A stretch of 64,000 nucleotides of DNA, taken from Epiperipatus broadwayi (lineage: Eukaryota > Onychophora > Udeonychophora > Euonychophora > Peripatidae). Location: assembly GCA_028023455.1 (NCBI GenBank), contig JAQFVV010000043.1, positions 3,819,058-3,883,057 of the forward strand. The letters are read 5' to 3'. The notes under the pieces were generated by a model. It did no database searches. It was not told where the DNA came from and saw nothing but the letters and a program-made list of their open reading frames with translations. Numbering within the stretch: the stretch's first letter is position 1; the number at the start of each line of letters is the position of its first letter. Shown here piece by piece: positions 33,616 to 44,960 of this stretch. The translations under genes were made by a program, and so were the position numbers.

Positions 33616-34428
33616 ACAGGCAAAACTCTCTATATGTATTGCCACTCAGTGCAAGCCAGAGTAATCAATGGACACCAGAAGGCTTGTGCTTAAAATACCC
33701 ATCAAGTGCCTACTCCTCCAATATCCCTAGACTAGTTTCTGGCTTGTGGCCTTCGTCAGTGAGGAGTCTTGGATCTGAGAGCATTGCTCCTAGATCTTAG
33801 GATCCAATGCAACCCCCCAGAGCCACCTTTTATCTCTACTTAATTACAAAATTATGTGTCTTAAATTGAAAAAAACTATAATATTTTCAATCCAAGCTCA
33901 TTAGCCTATATAGTGGCAATACGTATAGAGAGTTTTGCCTGTTTAATAACAGTTATGAGTAGGCATAGGAAATGGTGATCATGTGCTATTTATTGGCTTA
34001 TAACCAATTCTGCCTGATAGGATAGTGGTGGCTATGGTTATTAAAGAACCAAAGTCACCAAAGTGGTGAACTGAGTTCAGACGTATATGACTATATAGGC
34101 TAATGATCTTGGATTGAAAATATAGTGTTTTCAATTTAAGCTCATAGTTTTGTAGTTAAGTAGAGATAAAAGATGGCTGCTGGAGGGTTGCATTGATCCT
34201 AATGTCTAGGTGCAGTGCTCTCAGATCTAAGCACTCCTCACTGACAAAGGCTACAAGCCAGAAACTAGTTTGGGGATATTGGGTGATTAGGCACTAGATG
34301 GGGATTTTATGCACAAGCCTTCTGGCATCCATTGATTACTCTGGCTTGCACTGGGTGGCAATACATATAGAGAGTTTTGCCTATTTTAATAACAGTTACG
34401 TGCAAGCATAGAAAATGGTGATCGTGTG
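33616..34428. mobile_element. Composite family A element, copy A8, inside the hAT relic
   Basis: A 12-bp perfect duplication, atcatagttctc, at 33604-33615 and 34429-34440 shows one 813-bp insertion. It contains an inverted left arm with a minus-strand ribozyme, the terminal arm, the full inter-arm segment, and a second plus-strand unit. The spacing of the repeated AGTTTTGCCT (33931 and 34373) gives a monomer of about 442 bp. The plus-strand ribozyme (CTGACAA at 34241) is broken; the minus-strand one is nearly intact. Confidence 0.93.
33711..33782 (-). ncRNA. Hammerhead ribozyme, family A (A8)
   Basis: Minus strand: CTC.AG.ATCCAA, CTCCTCA, core CTGACGA (complement of 33753-33759), stem II GGC/GCC, GAAAC, CTAG, GTC, then TAGGGAT and TTGGA. 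One mismatch in proximal stem I. Predicted cleavage is between 33730 and 33729. Confidence 0.8.
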
Positions 34429-34440
34429 ATCATAGTTCTC

Positions 34441-34699
34441 TTCAGAATTTTATTTTTAAGTGATTGAATGTTAAGACAAATCTTTTTCTTTTTTGTCAGG
34501 GTGAATTCTGTTCATGATCTGCTAGTTTTGATAGTTTTATAGCATCATTACTAAAGACTTTTTTGCATATGAGGCACATTGGTAAATGTTTGTTTGGTAA
34601 TGAATGGACAAATCCTAGCTTCAAATAGTCTAAGCTGTACTGTCTGAATTTTTTTGGTTCAGTCATATTATTGTAAGAAATAAAAACTTTTATTAGCAA
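34441..34699 (-). pseudogene. hAT transposase relic, N-terminal BED finger
   Basis: Minus-strand frame 34699-34496 encodes KKFRQYSLDYLKLGF, then LPMCLICKKVFSNDAIKLSKLADHE. This fits the ZBED5-type start: Cys-x2-Cys of a BED finger, the Asn-Asp-Ala-Ile / Ser-Lys-Leu pattern, and a degraded His pair. It is the 5' part of the transposase whose remainder lies at 32.9-33.6 kb. Confidence 0.82.
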
Positions 34700-34739
34700 A
34701 CAATTTTGACAGCCCCTGTGATAAAAAAAAAAAAAAAGA

Positions 34740-35640
34740 ATGTACTTACTTGAAACAGAAGGTTTTGTTCAAACTCGAATAAATAAACTGTGTCCTCTGT
34801 TTTTCTTTTTCATAGTGCTGCTCCTCAATAAATAGTTAAATTCCAACTTCAAATCATAAATAAGTACATGTCATATCAAGTGAACCAATTTGTAGTGTTT
34901 TATGAAAGCGTAATGGTACAAGACTGATAGATTCTGCTAATACCAAATACCATCTCATCCCACTGTGAGCAAGTAGGGACATACAACAGTTTTTCATGTC
35001 TGCACTTGCTTTGATATATTTGATAAGACAATGCACAGACATGTTTGTGCTACATATATTTTCATACATTCTTAAATGTGATTTTTTCATTGTCACAGTT
35101 ATCTTTTCATTTGCAAGTTTGGTATGTAATGTGTTTTTTTGAATTATTTCACTTCTTAATTATGTACCTATTGGAATCATAGATATTTTGAAGCAACAAA
35201 TAAATAGCTGTAATGATTGGGCCTATTTTTACTGTTGTCTACCTCCAAATTTTTTTATGGAAACTATCAACTTCTAGAAAGTTTAAATCAACTGCAGGGG
35301 ATCGATATTGACCACTTTGGTAACACTTGCTTTAGATTAATCTTTTTTTGAGGCATCAAATCTTATGAGAACTTCCTTTGATGACAAGGGTAATTGACAT
35401 ATAGTGAATTGTGGGTAATTTTATGTACCTTTTTATATGCAGGACTTGTTCATAATTTTTTGCTGAAAACGTCTATATGTTTAATGACAAAACCATAGCT
35501 GTGAAGATATAATTTTGTAACAGTTTTATAATTTTATTAATGTTTTTATTGTTGTATGGTTTGTTTTACATTAATATATGTAATCATAAATAATATTTTA
35601 ATAGTGAATAAATATAATGTCATGTGAAATCTATTTTAAA
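34740..35640. other. No gene recognised
   Basis: An 80-codon minus-strand frame (35096-34854) has no motif I recognise. It lies upstream of the hAT relic and could be part of the same old element. Confidence 0.45.
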
Positions 35641-35644
35641 TAAT

Positions 35645-35735
35645 AATTAAACTGCCCTCTATAACTTTTTAAAAAAGTTATTGAACAAGGTAGTTAGAGG
35701 TCAGTTCAGTTATTATTTAAAATAGACTTGGTAAA
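35645..35735. repeat. Short inverted repeat beside the Gypsy LTR
   Basis: TCTATTTTAAATAATAA..AAACTG at the left and CAGTTATTATTTAAAATAGA at the right are complementary, with CCTCTATAACTT / AGTTAGAGG inside. About 90 bp, MITE-like. Confidence 0.8.
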
Positions 35736-35750
35736 TTTCATACATATATA

Positions 35751-36625
35751 TATTATGACAGGCACACTTTGTATGGCCATGCATAAGATGGCATTACATT
35801 ATAAAATGGCCTAAAATATGTAATAAAGCTATTAAACGTGTGTGTATGCCATCTATATAAATTTTAATCGAGTCAAATTATAAAATAAGTTAGAGATGTC
35901 TGTGGATATGCCATATACTCACACACACCAGAAAAGCCAAGGCTTATAATTTATTGTATTAGCATATTAGCTATATGCTTATAATTTATTTTTATTATTT
36001 TATGTTCATTTTTTTTTTTATAAATGCAAAGATGTGTATGCGTAATTTGTATAATTTTTTTTTGTTTGTTAAAATCTAACATATAGGTAATTTTAAATCA
36101 AAAACTGTACTAGATATCTTTCTCTACAAACCCATTGTTTTAAATTTAAGAAAAGCCTAAAGGCAAGTTCATTTTAAGATATGTAATTTTGTTTCTTCTT
36201 TTTTTTTAATTATCAAATGATGATGAAAGCAGCCAAATGATGCCATGTTGAAGAGAAGTCCTTGCCATCCTGGATGAGCTAGCATATGGGATACTCCCTT
36301 ATCAGGTTTTAAATCTTTGGTCAGCAGGTGTTTATTTCAATTAGATTTAGTTTGATTCATTTTATATCACATTATTATTGGCCTTACATATCCTTTCAGG
36401 AGGGGGAATTAATCTTTTTCTTTCTGGAAGTGGCGTGAAGGATTTAAATTAAAGAAATCTTTCAAAGGTATGTAAGAGTCGATACTTTATAAACGTACCA
36501 ATGACTGTATCAAATCGATCATAAAAAGATTTGAAATTACTTCCTATCCTGGCATGCTGCCATATTTGTTTCATGTTCAATATGTGCGCATGCTCACCTT
36601 ATCAGGGTAGGGATGAACCGGTATA
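35751..36625 (+). repeat. Gypsy 5' LTR
   Basis: It matches 41300-42998 at both ends (start TATTATGACAGGCACAC, end GAACCGGTATA) with only scattered base changes; in the first 180 bp I count about five. The ends TAT..ATA differ from the usual TG..CA, so the exact edge is uncertain. ATATA on both outer sides may be the target duplication, though the site is AT-repeat DNA. Confidence 0.9.
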
Positions 36626-36638
36626 TATGGGATATTTT

Positions 36639-36656
36639 TGGTGCCTACAATGTGTT
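36639..36656 (+). promoter_or_regulatory. Candidate primer binding site
   Basis: TGGTGCCTACAATG begins 14 bases after the LTR end. TGG matches the complement of the tRNA 3' CCA. The tRNA cannot be named. Confidence 0.4.
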
Positions 36657-36779
36657 GGGACTTACTTAACGTGGCCAGTATAGGAAAAAACTGTGGCCGC
36701 TGAACGTAATTAAAAATTATAAAAAAAAAATCTCGCAAAAGCTAAATGTTAAAAGAAAATTTTTTTTTAAGTGGAGAAA

Positions 36780-37195
36780 AGATTACGAAAATAAAAAAAG
36801 AGTTTACAAGTAGGAATCTTTATAAATAAGAATTTTAAACTTTGTTTTGTTTTTAAAGTGACGTTTGTCATTACAATAATATTGATTTAAATTATTTTAC
36901 CATGTGTGCATATTTAAAATTAAAATGAAAAAGTTTACGATTGAGAATCTTTATAAATAAGAATTCTAAACTTTGTTTTGTTTGTGAAGTGACGTTTGTC
37001 ACTACAATAATACTGCTTAAGATTATTTTGTCATATATACATAGATAAAATAAAAGAGAAAAGTTAGATAGACTATGTATTTAATAAAGATAAATGACAG
37101 TATATAAGTATAAACTACATATTTAATAAAAGTAAACGGCAGTATATAAGTATTAACTGCGTATTTAATAAAAATAGACGGCAGGCTTCGGAAAT
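36780..37195 (+). repeat. Tandem repeats in the Gypsy leader
   Basis: Two units of about 130 bp (GAATCTTTATAAATAAGAAT..GTGACGTTTGTC, at about 36812 and 36940) are followed by three or four ~50-bp units with ATATTTAATAAAAGTA and CAGTATATAAGTAT. They lie between the primer site and the first reading frame. Confidence 0.82.
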
Positions 37196-37684
37196 AAAAA
37201 AATTTTAAAATAGAAAGAAAAAAGTAAATCTTTAAAGAAGAAGGTAGAATTTTGAAACTGTATCGATAAGAAATTTTTCGACAGCATGTAACATTTATAA
37301 TTGCATTGCTATTCATAATCAGTTTTTTTTGGGCTTAAAACATTTCCGATACTTGTACAGTTTAATGTTAGATTATTTGTTTTTATAGTTAATAGTGTTT
37401 GAAAAGTGATCTTGGAAAATAGATTTCTTATATTTTAGTCGATAAATGAATAAGAAGAACATGGCACAAAAAGGAAAAATAAATGATGATCAGAATAAGG
37501 GGAGCACAGTGCAGTGTGTGCTGAGTATTCGTATAAGTAAAAAAAGTAGTGAATAAAAATAGCATTCAACCATAATATCAATAGTAAAATATATATATAT
37601 AATCTAAGTGTGTAACAAAGCAAATATATAAATAATTGAAAATAATACTATATATGTGACAAGATCACAGTCCAGAAGACAAAA

Positions 37685-38154
37685 GATGGATATGAGTGAG
37701 AAGCACAACGAAATAAACGGGGAAAGGGTGGAAATAAGCCAGCCCAAAAAGCAAGAAAGTGTAATAGAGGCAGTAATGGAGTGACTAAGCGAAGAGAAAC
37801 CCAGAGGGGAAGGAGAAAACTTAGTGATGATGATGGAGAGATTTCTAAATACTGTAAAACTAGAACTCAGTCAGATGTCAAAGGAAGTAAAAGATTTAAA
37901 AAATGAAATGTCACTAGGGATGGAAATGAGACTCCGGGGGGTTGAGGAAAAATGTGAAGATCTTCAACAAAATAATAGAGATAGGTTGGAAAAGGAGGAG
38001 ACAAAACAACAAGGACATATCCATGGCAAGACTAGAAGAAAAAAAGGCGTAAAAAATAAAGATAGGGAAGGAAATGTCAAATCTAGTGTGCTCATGGGAA
38101 GACAGAGTACCGAACTAAGAAAGACACTTGAGGGAATTGAGGGAACAGCATAGT
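37685..38154 (+). pseudogene. Gypsy gag-like frame
   Basis: Frames from about 37685 give a Glu/Lys-rich protein with heptad-like VKLELSQMSKEVKDLKNEM, a likely coiled coil, then a basic GKTRRKKGVKNK region. No Cys-His zinc knuckle is visible. An in-frame stop (about 37782) breaks it. Assigned as gag by position between the leader and the protease; the sequence itself is not diagnostic. Confidence 0.5.
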
Positions 38155-38239
38155 TGGATTCAGGGAGCCAAATATCCATGATATCGTAAGAATTGTACCA
38201 GCACATTTTAAAAAAAATCATGAGATTGAAATCCTCACA

Positions 38240-38449
38240 TTGAAACTCACCCAAGTAACACTAGCAAACAATCACAAAGTGAAACTTGCACCGAGACAAA
38301 TATGGCTGCAGGTGGAGATTGATGATAGAGTGACATCCCACATGTTTTTAACAATGAACAGTTTAATCCATGAGGTGGTACTGGGCTCAGACTTCTTGCA
38401 TAGGAGTAAATGTGTCTTAGACTTTGAAAAGGGTCTCATTGTATGCTAG
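38240..38449 (+). pseudogene. Gypsy protease, C-terminal half
   Basis: Contains VVLGSDFLHRSKCVLDFEKG, the conserved second half of retroviral-type aspartic proteases in Gypsy elements. The active-site DTG/DSG segment upstream is not visible. It runs straight into the RT linker. Confidence 0.75.
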
Positions 38450-39535
38450 GCCACGAAACCCAATTCTTATCCCCTCAGTTGTATTGTGAGAGAGAGACAT
38501 GCTGCCTGAACCAGGCTATGCCCAACATTTTTGAAGGAAAGGTGATCAAAGCAAAATTGATTTCAGCAGAGAGACAAGAAAAACTTAAAGTGATGCTTCA
38601 AAACCACAGCAATATATTCTCGGAAACTCCTGGTATCATCAGTGGGTACCAACAAAGAATTAGACTGAAGCCGGGGGAACCGTTCCAATCACGATCATAC
38701 CCTATACCCCATCAGTTCAAAGAGGAGGTGGAGAAGCAATTGGAGCAAATGTTGAAATGGGGAATCATTGAGAAATGTTCTTCCCCATACTGCAATCCCT
38801 TAGTTATTGTGAAAAAAAGAATGGAGCCATCCGGTTATGTTTAGATGCCTGGCAACTCAATAGGGCCACAATTCCAGATTGTACTATTCCTCCCCCCATT
38901 CATGACTTATTAATGAGATTTAAAGGAAAGAAAGTATTTTCAACATTCGATTTGACTGCCAGTTACTGGCAAATCGAACTACACCCCGCAGACCATCAGT
39001 ACATGGCTTTTAGATATGGAGGATATTCCTATGAATTTAACCGAATGCCCTTTGGCTTGGTCAACAGCAGAGCTGGCCTACTGAGATGCCTGGACCAAGT
39101 TTTGTCAGCAGAAACTAAGAAAATTGTAAACATGTATGTGGATGATGTGGTCATGGCCTCTGCATCTATGGAGGAATATCTCCAGCATTTGGAATTATTC
39201 TTTGGAGAATGCAGGGAAAAAGAAATTAAGATAAACACGAAGAAGAGTACATTTGTATCAGAGGAGATCGAATTCCTGGGCCATTTGGTAGGCCAAACAG
39301 GGATCAAACCCCATCTGATAAAATAAAGGCTATTACAGAATTTCCTGTACCTAGAACTAAACATCAGATTCAGTCTTTCTTAGGGCTATGTAATTTTTAC
39401 AACAGGTTTTGTGAGAAATTTGCTGTCCAGATGGAGCCTCTTTTAAGGCTGCTCAGAAAGGAAACAAGGTGGAATTGGACTGTAGATCAAGAGAAAGCCT
39501 TCAAATAGGTCAAAAAGAGTTTTCTAAAACAAGTA
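38443..39535 (+). pseudogene. Gypsy reverse transcriptase
   Basis: The RT begins in one frame (LKPGEPFQSRSYPIP, EKQLEQMLKWGIIEKCSSPY). It shifts near 38812, at a run of seven A's, into a second frame with FSTFDLTASYWQIEL, the RMPFGL block and the catalytic MYVDDVV, then EFLGHLV. A second shift near 39310 leads to IQSFLGLCNFYNRF (thumb) and an in-frame TAG near 39507. All palm blocks are recognisable and the Asp pair is present. It would copy the element's RNA in a virus-like particle; the shifts make it non-functional. Confidence 0.93.
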
Positions 39536-39949
39536 GTGCTTGCATACCCGGACTTTAGCAAGCCATTTTTACTTCAAACCGATAGCAGTGGATATGGACT
39601 AGGTGTCGCACTGTCGCAAATCCAACCGGATGGGAGAATAGGAGTATTGTATTTTATAAGTCATTTATTGAAAGGGCTTGACATTAACTACACTGTTACT
39701 GAGAAGGAGGCCCTAGCCATTATATGGGCTTTTCAGAAATTTTGTCCTATGTTGTTGGGTTCCAAGGTAGTGGTGATCACTGACCACAAGAGCCTAGAGT
39801 TCCTCAACCATAGTTACCTCACTAACAGCCAACTGGTTAGATGGAGTTTGTTCCTCCAGGAGTTTAACTACATGGTTCAATACTGCAAAGGGGTGAAAAA
39901 TGTAGTTGCTGATGTTTTAAGTTGCCATCCGGCACCTGCCCAACAATAG
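39536..39949 (+). pseudogene. Gypsy RNase H
   Basis: LLQTDSSGYGLGVALSQ (first catalytic Asp), YTVTEKEALAIIWAF (Glu), ITDHKSLEFL (Asp) and the terminal NVVADVLSCH (usually ADALSR). Degrades the RNA strand after cDNA synthesis. Same frame as the thumb region; ends at a TAG where the family normally reads on into the integrase. Confidence 0.93.
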
Positions 39950-41209
39950 CATTTGAATGTGGACCAGGTTTATATGATGAACCTAGCCTTATGTGTTGAT
40001 GAATTCATAGAGCACGAATTGACCCAGGTGGCTGTAAGGCAATGGGAAGATGTGGGCTTGAATGAAATTATAATGCAATGTCAGTCTGAAACCCCAAGAA
40101 GTGGTATAACCATGGAAAGGACCATGCAAAGATAAAGATTGGAGGAGCAAATACTACATTATCAAATCCAAGAGGGAAGAGATGAATGGAGGGTCATGAT
40201 ACCACTTATGATGAAGCACCCCCTCATCCAATATATTCGTTGTATGTATGGACATTATGGAACCCCGAAGACAGAACATTTCCTCAGATGCTGGTTTTAT
40301 TGGCCACGGATGCACCGGGACATAATGTATGTGATAAATAAATGCGAAATCTGTCAAAGAGTGAAACCCCTCAACAAAAGTTACGTGAGCTCCATGGAAT
40401 CCATTATACCGCAAAACCCAAAAGATATAATGGCCATTGATTTTTATGGACCACTGCCATCCTTCAATCGAAAGAAATACTTGTTGGTAGTCTATGACCT
40501 TTTTTACAAATTGGTAGCTGCCTATCCATTATCTAGAAGTACGATGCGAGAAACCATTAAGGTACTGGACTCTCTGCATTTTCCATGCATCGGGAAACCT
40601 GAAGTCCTTCTGACTGACCATGGGACACCCTTCATATCAGAAGAGTGGAATTAGTGGACAACCAAGTGCAGAATGAAACATGTACTCACATCCATCCGCA
40701 ACCCGCAGTCTAATCCCTGTGAGCAGGTTATGCAGGAACTAGGGAGGCCATTTCATACATATCTGCCAACTAACCACAGGGGATGGGTTAAGCAGTTACC
40801 TCAAGTACTCAATTTTATTAATTGGTCCATCAATGAATCCACTGGATTCTCCCCCATGCGCCTTCATTTCAGAAAACTAGCTCCTAAGTTGCTTAAGGTG
40901 AAATTACCTGAAGGAATTGTTGAAACGGTGGATATGGAAGTGGATAGAAAAGAGGCTTATGCTCACATGCAACAGATGAGTGCTAGGAGAAAGAAACAAA
41001 AAGGGTATCAGTTCAAAATAGGGGATAAAGTGATGGTAAAAACTCCCCATGTAAGTGTACCGGAGAAATTCTGGTTTAAAAAGTTTTGTAACCTTTATGA
41101 AAGTCCATTTGAAATTGTGGAATGCTGGGGTAATAACACTTTTCAGGTCAAAACAGAGCAAGGCATTAAGGGCACATACAATGTGAGAGCATTGAAACCC
41201 ATGTTATAA
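39950..41209 (+). pseudogene. Gypsy integrase
   Basis: Three segments of one frame are separated by stops (near 40133 and 40652). The zinc domain is GHYGTPKTEHFLRCWFYWP..CEICQR (HHCC). The catalytic core has MAIDFYGPLP (Asp), VLLTDHGTPF (Asp) and NPCEQVMQELGR (Glu in CEQ, usually GxxER). The end, YQFKIGDKVMVKTP and FEIVECWGNNTFQVK, is the GPY/F-type C-terminal fold. Stops abolish function. No env frame follows before the polypurine tract. Confidence 0.92.
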
Positions 41210-41287
41210 AATTTTAGATTTAAAATGAAAGAAAATGTAATTAGTGATTAAAAGATGTTAAATGATAATCCCATTTAAATGTCTCAT

Positions 41288-41299
41288 TTGGGAGGGGGG
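41288..41299 (+). promoter_or_regulatory. Polypurine tract
   Basis: GGGAGGGGGG immediately before the 3' LTR, the expected primer for plus-strand cDNA. Confidence 0.85.
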
Positions 41300-42998
41300 T
41301 ATTATGACAGGCACACTTCGTATGGCCATGCATAAGATGGCGTTACATAATAAAATGGCCTAAAATATGTAATAAAGCTATTAAACATGTGTGTATGCCA
41401 TCTATATAAATTTTAATCAAGTCAAATTATAAAATAAGTGAGAGATGTCTGTGGATATGCCATATACTCGCACACACCAGAAAAGCCAATAGTTAAGGCT
41501 TATAATTTATTGTATTAGCATATATGCTTATATATATATAAATAAGCATTTATTTTTATAGCGTCTGTATATAATTGTAATAACATTCATATCAGCCTTT
41601 CAAGCCAATTGTGCAAACGCTTTGCAAGTGTTAAATAATAAATGAATACCCTCTGACCAACACAAGATATAAAATTTATGCAGGAATAAAAAGAATCCCT
41701 CTTATTCCTATGACTCAAATATTTATATATGAGCAAATCTGAAGTACTGGAACAGAAGGCGTGACGATAGAACAGTCACTTTAAATTACTATGTACAATG
41801 TCTGAATGAATGATGCTGATGAAATTTTCTAGAATTTACTAAATGTCATTCCAACTGAAACTTAATCATATATATAAATAAGCATTTATTTTTATAGCGT
41901 CTGTATATAATTGTAATTACATTCATATCGGCTTTTCAAGCCAATTGTGCAAACACTTTGCGAGTGTTAAATAATAAATGAATACCCTCTGACCAACACA
42001 AGATATAGAATTTATGCAGGAATAAAAAGAATCCCTCTTATTCCTATGACTTAAATATTTATATATGAGCAAATCTGAAGTACTGGCACAGAAGGCGTGA
42101 TGATAGAATGGTCACTTTAAATTACTATATACAATGTCTGAATGAATGACGCTGATGAAATTTTCTAGAATTTACTAAACGTCATTCAGATTTGTTCATA
42201 TATAAATATTTGAGTCGTAGGAATAAGAGGGATTCTTTTTATTCCTGCATAAATTCTATATCTTGTGTTGGTCAGAGGGTATTCATTTATTATTTAACAC
42301 TCACAAAGCATTTGCACAATTGGCTTGAAAGGCCGATATGAATGTAATTACTATATGCTTATAGTTTATTTTTATTATTTTATGTTCGTTTTTTTTTATA
42401 AATGCAAAGATGTGTATGCGTAATTTGTATAATTTTTTTTTGTTTGTCAGAATCTAACATATAGGTAATTCTAAATCAAAAACTGTACTAGATATCTTTC
42501 TCTACAAACCCATTGTTTTAAATTTAAGAAAAGCCTAAAGGCAAGGTCATTTTAAGATATATAATTTTATTTCTTCTTTTTTTTTTTTAATTATCAAATG
42601 ATGATGAAAGCAGCCAAATGATGCCATGTTGAAGAGAAGTCCTCACCATCCTGGATGAGCTAGCATATGGGATACTCCCTTATCAGGTTTTAAATCTTTG
42701 GTCAGCGGGTGTTTATTTCTATTAGATTTAGTTTGATTCATTTTATATCACATTATTATTGGCCTTACATATCCTTTCAGGAGGGGGAATTAATCTTTTT
42801 CTTTCTGGGAGTGGTGCGAAGGATTTAAATTAAAGAAATCTTTCAAAGGTATGTATACTTTATAAACGTACTGATGACTGTATCAAATCGATCATAAAAA
42901 GATTTGAAATTACTTTTTATCCTGGCATGCCACCATATTTGTTTCATGTTCGATATGTGCACATGCTCACCTTATCAGGGTGGGAATGAACCGGTATA
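41300..42998 (+). repeat. Gypsy 3' LTR, interrupted by family E
   Basis: Collinear with the 5' LTR except for 831 extra bases (family E plus one copy of its target duplication). Without these it is about 870 bp, equal to the 5' LTR. The low LTR divergence suggests a fairly young insertion despite the broken ORFs. Confidence 0.9.
41533..42351. mobile_element. Family E tandem/inverted element
   Basis: Two direct units 336 bp apart (AATAAGCATTTATTTTTATAG at 41541 and 41877) are followed by an inverted partial unit. A 12-bp duplication, tatatgcttata, lies at 41521-41532 and 42352-42363; the 5' LTR shows the unfilled site near 35968. At the direct/inverted junction each unit has CTGATGA, an AAATT/AATTT hairpin and TAAACGTC, reminiscent of a hammerhead, but G12 is missing and stem I does not fit. 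I therefore call it hammerhead-like at most. Confidence 0.88.
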
Positions 42999-42999
42999 A

Positions 43000-43790
43000 T
43001 ATATTGAAACAAGAACGCTGTTTCATGTGTGTATTTATTCTAAGAGCTAATTACCCTCCCACCTTAAAAAACAGCAGATGTATAAAAAAGTTTAGTTTAT
43101 GATGTTACAAGAAAATCATTATTTTCTATAATTGAGAAAATAATAAAGATAAATCATTATTGATTTTATAGTTTTAAATTGCAATATAATTTAAATATAT
43201 CACTCGTATTTATTTAAAGCTGCATTTATTAAAAATATTACAGTTTCAATTTTTGGAACGATGTTTTCAAATAAGTGTGATAACAGCTTGAGGCAGTCTT
43301 AATAAATTGAAAAACATGGCTTAATCTTCATGCTTTCTTATCTATCCTGCTAAAAAAGTAGATTATCCAATCATTATGAAGAGAAAGGCAATCGGACTTA
43401 AATGAGAGCTGTGGGATAATTAGGATACGTGGGCTGAACTGTTTAATCAGTCCAAGAATCCGATATATATAGTCAAGTTGCAAGTTGAGCAGATTTTTTA
43501 AAAAGTTTTTTCAAAGAGATTTTTAGTAGATCAAATAGTCATTTTTTTTTTTGCAAAGAGATATTTTTCAAGTAGCAGTTAAAGAACCTCTGTTAATGAT
43601 GGAAAAAAAACTTTATTAAGGAAAACTTAATGATGAAAGCCTAAACAGTCACAGCTTTTCTCTTCATTCTAAGCCATGATTTTCCAAGATTTGCCTGGGT
43701 AGATAGACATCACGGAAACCAATAATGCCATCTAGCTGAAATAAAATGGCCCCCTTTTTGAAGGGACAAACTGGATAAATGAAGGTAATG
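43000..43790. other. Spacer, no gene seen
   Basis: Nothing recognisable; pyrimidine/purine runs only. Confidence 0.5.
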
Positions 43791-43799
43791 ATTTTATAA

Positions 43800-44450
43800 A
43801 AATATTCGATACTATGTGCGTTTGTAAAAGACAAAACGTCTTTCTTAAACTAAAATTATATATGTTTTTTAAAAGACAAACAAAACGACTTTATTATAAA
43901 TAAATAAATAAAAAAAGAATTATTACTAAAAATAGCTGTGTAAAAATACGTTCTGTTAATAATAAATTGTAAATGATAAATATTAAAAATATCTATAATC
44001 AAAAGGCATTTTTAATAAGGATTGACTTCTTATCTACAGATACATTTGAATTAAAATAAAGTAAAAAACGAATACTTGTAATGATTTTTTTTTTTTTTCA
44101 ATATTTATATGTGTTTATAAAAGATAAAACAAAACATCTTTCTTAAAAAAGAAAAAGAAAATTATGAACAAATTTAGTTATGTGAAAATACGTTTTATTA
44201 ATGATAAATATTAAAAATATCTATAATCAAAAGGCCTTTTATTCAATATTTATACGTGTTTATAAAAATAAAATACAAAACAAACAGCTGTCTTAAAATG
44301 ACTTATGTGAAATACGTTTTGTTAATGATAAAGTATAAATATTAAGGATATCTATAATTAAAAGGCATTTTTAATAAGGATTGACTTCTCACCTACAGAT
44401 TACATTTGAATTAAAATAAACTAAAAAAAATGAATACTTATAATGAGTGA
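43800..44450 (+). repeat. Degenerate tandem repeat
   Basis: Blocks AATATCTATAATCAAAAGGC, TAATAAGGATTGACTTCT and ACATTTGAATTAAAATAAA recur at about 43980-44070, 44210-44240 and 44340-44430, with AAAAGACAAAACGTCTTTCTT-like pieces between them. Confidence 0.75.
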
Positions 44451-44529
44451 TATTATTGATTTACAAATAAATATACCTAGAAGAGTCAGAAATACTGAGC
44501 TATTACATATAACTCTAACTGGCTAATAA

Positions 44530-44960
44530 ATAAATGCAGCTACTGATCAACTTATATGAAGAGATATACATCTGTGGCAGACCAAATAATAATGGTTATG
44601 CTATATCACTAAATAAAAATTACAAATGCTTACAGGCACCTCAATGGTATATAAATAAAACAATGAAATACTATATGGATTATAAATGCTTACCTGCATA
44701 TTGGTATTATATGAAGAAAGTAATGAAACTTATGCATCTAGATGCACATTTACACTGACTGGACTATTAATAGTCCACAAACCAAGAATTGTTCACATTA
44801 CCTGTTTGATAAATAGAATAAAATAATGTACTATAAAAATTACAAATGCTTACATGAATCTCGATTGTATACAAAGAAAATAATGAAACTTATGAGCACC
44901 AATGTACATTGATACTTGACTGAATTATAGAAACCTTACAGATCTGGAATAGCTCATCTT
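44530..44960 (+). repeat. Degenerate minisatellite with TACAAATGCTTAC
   Basis: AATTACAAATGCTTAC and AATGAAACTTATG motifs repeat every 70-120 bp. The 74-codon frame across it (44534-44758) is a by-product of the repeats. Confidence 0.65.

Noticed and set aside
34854-35096. 80-codon minus-strand frame upstream of the hAT BED finger
   Set aside because: I could not match it to a transposase or host domain, so it is left unassigned.
37964-38254. Minus-strand frame opposite Gypsy gag
   Set aside because: It is a shadow of the purine-rich sense strand.
41780-42200. Possible hammerhead in family E (CTGATGA, hairpin, TAAACGTC)
   Set aside because: G12 of the GAAA box is replaced by T and the sequence after GTC does not pair next to CTGATGA. 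The flanks form a plain 8-bp hairpin instead. Kept only as hammerhead-like.
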